A stretch of 7,350 bases of DNA, taken from assembly GCA_003219095.1 (NCBI GenBank), contig QHPM01000301.1, positions 1-7,350 on the forward strand, given 5' to 3'. Made by a program: the position numbers and the translations under genes. Source of the DNA: Verrucomicrobiota bacterium (lineage in GTDB: Bacteria; Verrucomicrobiota; Verrucomicrobiia; Chthoniobacterales; UBA10450). Below are positions 4,537-7,350 of this stretch, in pieces (position 1 is the first letter of the stretch; the number at the start of each line of letters is the position of its first letter). Under the pieces are notes generated by a model. It ran no database searches. It was not told the origin of the DNA and saw only the letters and a program-made list of their open reading frames with translations.

Positions 4537-6690
4537 ATGACCCGACTTGGTTCGCTCCTACTCGCAGGACTGTTTTTCGTCGTCACCAGCGCCCAAGCGC
4601 AGAGTGACGATCCGAGCGAGACTTTTCTCAAGGCTTACATGACCGCGCAGCAGGGCGAGAAACTTGAGCGCGATAATCAATTTACCCGGGCCCTGGCGAA
4701 ATACCGCTTAGCCGGCAGCCTGCTCGAAGAGCTCAAGAAAACGCGCTCGGACTGGCAGCCCGCCATCGTGGAGTACCGCAGCCGGAAGGTTTCGGAGAGC
4801 ATTCTTCGGGTGCAGAGCAAATCTGGAACGCAGCAGGATCTTGCCGCGACTAACGCGCCGCCGGCTGAAGCGCAGCCGTCACCAGAACGGTCGACCGAGC
4901 CAACGGTTGAAATTGGGCCGAACAAATCGAAGCCGCCGATAATTGTGCAGCCGGCAGGTCAAACCTCACCGCCGCCGGCAGCGCGAGAAGTTGCGCTACC
5001 AGCCCCGGCGTCCTCCGCGGGCGACACCGCGATTAAGAATGCGACTCGGAAGTTGCGGGACAAAGTCGATCAATTGGAAGCGGAACTGCACCAATCGCGT
5101 TCCAAGGTCAGCGAAGTGGAGGAAGAAAAGGAGAAGCTGAATTCGAAATTGAAGGAATCGAATTCGAAGCTGGAACAGGCGCAACAGGGACTTGAACGCA
5201 CGAAGGACGCAGAGAAGAACGTGCGTGGCCAGCTGGCGGAAGCGCAGGCATCGTTGAAGAAAATTCAGGAGACCAGTAACGGCGACATGAAAGCGCAGCA
5301 GGCTTTGAAGGGCGAGATTGCGCAGTTGAAGCAGGCCCTTACCGGTGCTGAGCAAGGTCGCGCCACGGCGCAAAAGGAGCGGGATTCGCAGAACGCGAAA
5401 CTGGCTGATGCCAATTCGCAAATTGTCCAGATCACGAAAGAGCGTGACGACGCTTTGGGGCAACTGGCCGGGTTGAAGGATTCCGAGCATCGCGTTGCGG
5501 TTCTGTTGGCCGAGAATAGCGAACTGAAGGAGAAGCTCGCGTCCGCCGAACAGACTGTGCGCGAGGTCAGCGACGACAAGCCAAAGAAGGAGGAGGAACT
5601 GGCTGACGCCAGGAAGCAATTGGAAGATCTGCGCGCGCAACTGGAGGCGAGCCAAAAGCAGAACAAAGACTTCGAGGTCGCGGTGGCTTCGCTGCGAAGC
5701 CAACTGGAGGACACCTCCAGTCAATTGGAGAAAGCAAAGCTGACGGGCACGAATGCCGATGAGACCGCGAAGCTAACCCGCGAGAACCAGATTTTGCGCA
5801 ACATCGTGGTGCGTGAGCGGCAGGAAGAAGCGCGCCGTGAGCAGGCCAAGAAATTGATGCTGGCCGAATTCGATAAATTAAAGATTAAGTCGGATACCTT
5901 GAACGAACAGATTGCGCTCCTGGCACAACCGGTAACGAAGTTAAACGATGAAGAGCTGGCTTTGCTTCGCCAGCCGGTCATTTCGATTTCGGACGAAAGT
6001 CCAAACACGGTTAAGGCCAGCTTTACTTACGCCAAGCCTTCAACCGGTAATCAGCCGGGCGAGCCAATTGTGGAGACAACCGAGAGTCCCGCCCCGCCAG
6101 AAGCTAGTTTGCAAAACGGATTCAAACCGAATGTGCCGACCGACCTGATGGATATAGCGAAACAGGCGAAGGAGAATTTCGATGGCGGGAAGTACCATGC
6201 AGCGGAGCGGGAATATCAGGAACTACTAACCAAGAGCCCGAACAATCTCTACTCTCTTTCAAATCTTGGCGTTGTTTACTTCAGGACGGGCAAGCTAAAA
6301 GCAGCTGAACTTACCTTGAAGAAGGCAGTAGCTATCGCGCCGAAGGACGAGTTCGCCCATACTACGTTGGGTATTGTTTACTATCGCCAGAGTAAATTCG
6401 ACGAGGCGCTGAACGAATTGACCAAGTCGCTCGCGATTAATCCGAAAAGCGCAGCCGCCCACAATTACCTGGGGATTACCGCCAGCCAGAAAGGCTGGCA
6501 GGAAGCGGCGGAAAAGGAAATGCTCGAAGCCATTGCGGTCAAACCGGACTACGCCGACGCGCATTTTAACCTGGCCGTGATTTACGCCACCGCCTCTCCG
6601 CCATCGAAAGAATTGGCCAAGCGCCACTACACCAAAGCAACCGAACTCGGCGCTGAACCGGACGCCTCGCTGGAAAAGTTGCTGCGCTAG
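4537..6690 (+). CDS. Exported coiled-coil and tetratricopeptide-repeat protein
   Basis: This 717-residue protein probably works outside the cytoplasm as a scaffold. It begins with a signal peptide (MTRLGSLLLAGLFFVVTSAQ), likely cut after Ala21 (AQA|QS), which is why the ATG at 4537 is preferred to an in-frame ATG at 4360 that would run through a repeat element. Residues 28-95 form a helical, TPR-like segment (FLKAYMTAQQGEKLERDNQF). Residues 105-160 are rich in Pro, Ala and Gln and look disordered. Residues 165-465 are a long, highly charged coiled coil (many Glu/Lys/Gln, Leu in heptad positions). A second Pro-rich linker covers 485-530. The C-terminus (535-705) has about five TPRs, such as YSLSNLGVVYFRTGKLKAAE and AHTTLGIVYYRQSKFDEALN; the last carries an insertion (ATASPPSKE). 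Coiled coil followed by TPRs recalls periplasmic CpoB, but this protein is far longer and no homology is claimed. It stands alone, diverging from the tRNAs, and ends in TAG. Confidence 0.9.
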   Translation: MTRLGSLLLAGLFFVVTSAQAQSDDPSETFLKAYMTAQQGEKLERDNQFTRALAKYRLAGSLLEELKKTRSDWQPAIVEYRSRKVSESILRVQSKSGTQQDLAATNAPPAEAQPSPERSTEPTVEIGPNKSKPPIIVQPAGQTSPPPAAREVALPAPASSAGDTAIKNATRKLRDKVDQLEAELHQSRSKVSEVEEEKEKLNSKLKESNSKLEQAQQGLERTKDAEKNVRGQLAEAQASLKKIQETSNGDMKAQQALKGEIAQLKQALTGAEQGRATAQKERDSQNAKLADANSQIVQITKERDDALGQLAGLKDSEHRVAVLLAENSELKEKLASAEQTVREVSDDKPKKEEELADARKQLEDLRAQLEASQKQNKDFEVAVASLRSQLEDTSSQLEKAKLTGTNADETAKLTRENQILRNIVVRERQEEARREQAKKLMLAEFDKLKIKSDTLNEQIALLAQPVTKLNDEELALLRQPVISISDESPNTVKASFTYAKPSTGNQPGEPIVETTESPAPPEASLQNGFKPNVPTDLMDIAKQAKENFDGGKYHAAEREYQELLTKSPNNLYSLSNLGVVYFRTGKLKAAELTLKKAVAIAPKDEFAHTTLGIVYYRQSKFDEALNELTKSLAINPKSAAAHNYLGITASQKGWQEAAEKEMLEAIAVKPDYADAHFNLAVIYATASPPSKELAKRHYTKATELGAEPDASLEKLLR

Positions 6691-6691
6691 G

Positions 6692-6719
6692 GATCAGAGG
6701 TCAGAAGTCAGAGATCAGG
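6692..6719. repeat. Degenerate heptad repeat, RGTCAGA type
   Basis: Four consecutive 7-bp units GATCAGA, GGTCAGA, AGTCAGA, GATCAGG begin one base after the TAG of the TPR gene. The unit differs mainly by C for G from the RGTGAGA unit of the inter-tRNA hairpin, so the two patches look like variants of one family. Confidence 0.6.
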
Positions 6720-6752
6720 ATCCCAGTCTGCAGGGTATCCCCTTCGTCGGCG

Positions 6753-6785
6753 CCCAAATATTTGGGACAGGACAACGCATGTCCC
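6753..6785. repeat. Palindrome cluster in the convergent spacer
   Basis: A perfect 14-bp palindrome CCCAAATATTTGGG (6753-6766) overlaps GGGACA (6764-6769), which together with the adjacent GGACA (6770-6774) is complementary to TGTCCC (6780-6785). The left half of the region can therefore fold in two alternative ways. It lies between converging genes and could end transcription in both directions, but no run of T follows, so a standard intrinsic terminator is not supported. Confidence 0.5.
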
Positions 6786-6791
6786 TCCAGG

Positions 6792-6829
6792 GAAGCCTTG
6801 CAGGACCGGATTAGGAGAAGCCTTCTAGG
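6792..6829. repeat. Short direct repeat, 25-bp period
   Basis: GAAGCCTTGCAGG (6792-6804) recurs as GAAGCCTTCTAGG (6817-6829), identical at 11 of 13 positions. The second copy is also part of a small palindrome AGAAGCCTTCT. Its role is unknown, and with only two copies chance is possible. Confidence 0.35.
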
Positions 6830-6834
6830 AAAAG

Positions 6835-6862
6835 CAGAATCCAGCATCCAGAATCCCCGATT
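6835..6862. repeat. Degenerate heptad repeat, CAGAATC type
   Basis: Units CAGAATC, CAGCATC, CAGAATC, CCCGATT occur in register. The patch ends in CCGATTGC, as does the heptad patch upstream of tRNA-His, which suggests a related origin. It is in the convergent spacer just past the end of the cupredoxin-like frame. Confidence 0.55.
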
Positions 6863-6891
6863 GCGCTGTTGGGAAGACAATCGCGGGGGCG

Positions 6892-7050
6892 TCAGTCTTT
6901 GATCTCGATCTCCCGCACCATTCCGACGTCGGCATGAGTGAGATCGCTGTTTGCGACAGGCATCTCGCAGTGCAGCACGTACCGTCCCGGAGAAAAAATC
7001 TTTCGCAACCAGACCACCCTGTGGGTGTCATGACTGTCGAGGGCACCGCC
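6892..7050 (-). pseudogene. In-frame C-terminal continuation of the cupredoxin-like gene beyond a TAG
   Basis: Directly after the TAG at 7053-7051 the same frame stays open for 52 codons and ends in TGA (6894-6892). The product begins GGALDSHDTHRVVWLRKIFS and contains GRYVLHCEMP...THADVGMVREIEI. This is what the end of a cupredoxin-like domain should look like: a G-Y-x-L-x-C strand, then His, then Gly-Met, giving the Cys, His and Met ligands of a type 1 copper site (Cys128, His139, Met144 counting from the first codon in the window). Related proteins, as I remember them, have a Leu-Gly-Gly type stretch where this one has stop-Gly-Gly. A single T-to-A change of TTG to TAG would explain it. The tail is either a fresh nonsense relic, a readthrough extension, or an artefact of sequencing or assembly. 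Confidence 0.65.
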
Positions 7051-7350
7051 CTAGGCTTGCGCAGGCGCGGGGCCATGGCCTTGCTGTTTCCGCCAGGCGT
7101 TTAGATCAGCCACGCTTCTGCCTTGGCGAAGACGGTAGATGTCCACCTCGTGCATGCTCGGGCCAGGGGTTTCGATTCGGATAACTTGCGTTCCCGGGTG
7201 CAAACTGCCATCGAGCTCAAACCGGAAGTCAAAGAGCTTCAGCACCAGATCTTCTTTCGGCACTCGATTATCGTTCGCGCCCACCTCTTCGACCATAAAA
7301 GGCCGGACCGGCGTGGTCTTGGCGTGACCACTATTCCAGCAAATGATGAT
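7051..7350 (-). CDS. Cupredoxin-like secreted protein, C-terminal part, cut by a TAG
   Basis: The frame enters from the right edge and runs 99 codons to TAG. The first residues (IIICWNSGHAKTTPVRPFMV) look like the end of one cupredoxin-like domain, with the Cys strand. A second domain then begins: LVLKLFDFRFELDGSLHPGT, QVIRIETPGPSMHEVDIYRL (His67 fits the first copper ligand), then RQGRSVADLNAWRKQQGHGP. The HEV and PGKT-xxD-LxAW-like pattern recalls two-domain exported proteins of the plastocyanin/azurin fold, often found in soil bacteria. As translated, the second domain lacks its last strands and the Cys-His-Met loop, so it should not fold or bind copper normally. An internal ATG at 7296 is not needed because the frame is open upstream. 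The N-terminus and any signal peptide are outside the window. The exact function of the family is unknown. Confidence 0.65.
   Translation of the reverse strand: MIICWNSGHAKTTPVRPFMVEEVGANDNRVPKEDLVLKLFDFRFELDGSLHPGTQVIRIETPGPSMHEVDIYRLRQGRSVADLNAWRKQQGHGPAPAQA

Noticed and set aside
4996..5724. Minus-strand open frames opposite the coiled coil, Leu/Gln- or Ser-rich
   Set aside because: Antisense translation of Glu/Lys/Gln-rich coiled-coil codons always gives Leu/Phe/Ser-rich frames; no independent support.
6825..7076. Minus-strand 83-codon open frame over the end of the cupredoxin-like gene
   Set aside because: Its product is Cys/Arg/Ser-rich without motifs, whereas the neighbouring frame matches a cupredoxin end.

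Overview
The window is typical bacterial chromosome: moderately GC-rich, tightly packed genes, two tRNAs, and spacers full of small palindromes and degenerate 7-bp repeats. Gene content suggests a soil-type Verrucomicrobiota member, perhaps near Chthoniobacterales. This is an inference from the secreted coiled-coil/TPR protein, the long animal-like DeoC and the style of the intergenic repeats. No marker gene is present to confirm it.

Left block, positions 1-3231, all minus strand. Transcription runs right to left from an AT-rich -10 box at about 3245: deoC (deoxyribose-phosphate aldolase, GTG start at 3231), an NAD-dependent aldehyde dehydrogenase starting 4 nt after the deoC stop, then, 31 nt further, a membrane protein running off the left edge. 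The first two form an obvious pathway: deoxyribose-5-phosphate is cleaved to glyceraldehyde-3-phosphate and acetaldehyde, and the acetaldehyde is oxidised. The third has one N-terminal membrane helix, a beta-sandwich domain like those of sugar-active enzymes, then further helices. It begins at 709 and is open to the window edge.

Middle block, 3352-4292, also minus strand: tRNA-His(GUG), a 108-nt spacer with a long imperfect inverted repeat, tRNA-Arg(UCG), and, only 11 nt after the encoded CCA, an unrecognised six-helix membrane protein. A likely tRNA-His promoter lies inside a heptad-repeat patch.

Right block, plus strand: after a spacer with a double-hairpin repeat element, a 717-residue exported protein (signal peptide, long coiled coil, C-terminal TPRs) covers 4537-6690. 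A convergent 200-bp spacer (6691-6891) holds two more heptad patches and a palindrome cluster.

At the right edge, minus strand, is the end of a cupredoxin-like secreted protein. Its frame is cut by a TAG at 7051-7053, yet continues in frame with fully family-like sequence, including the Cys-His-Met copper-ligand motif, to a TGA at 6892. This nonsense codon (pseudogene, readthrough or sequence error) and the multi-family heptad repeats are the two most interesting observations. No CRISPR array, insertion sequence, phage or defence system is visible.
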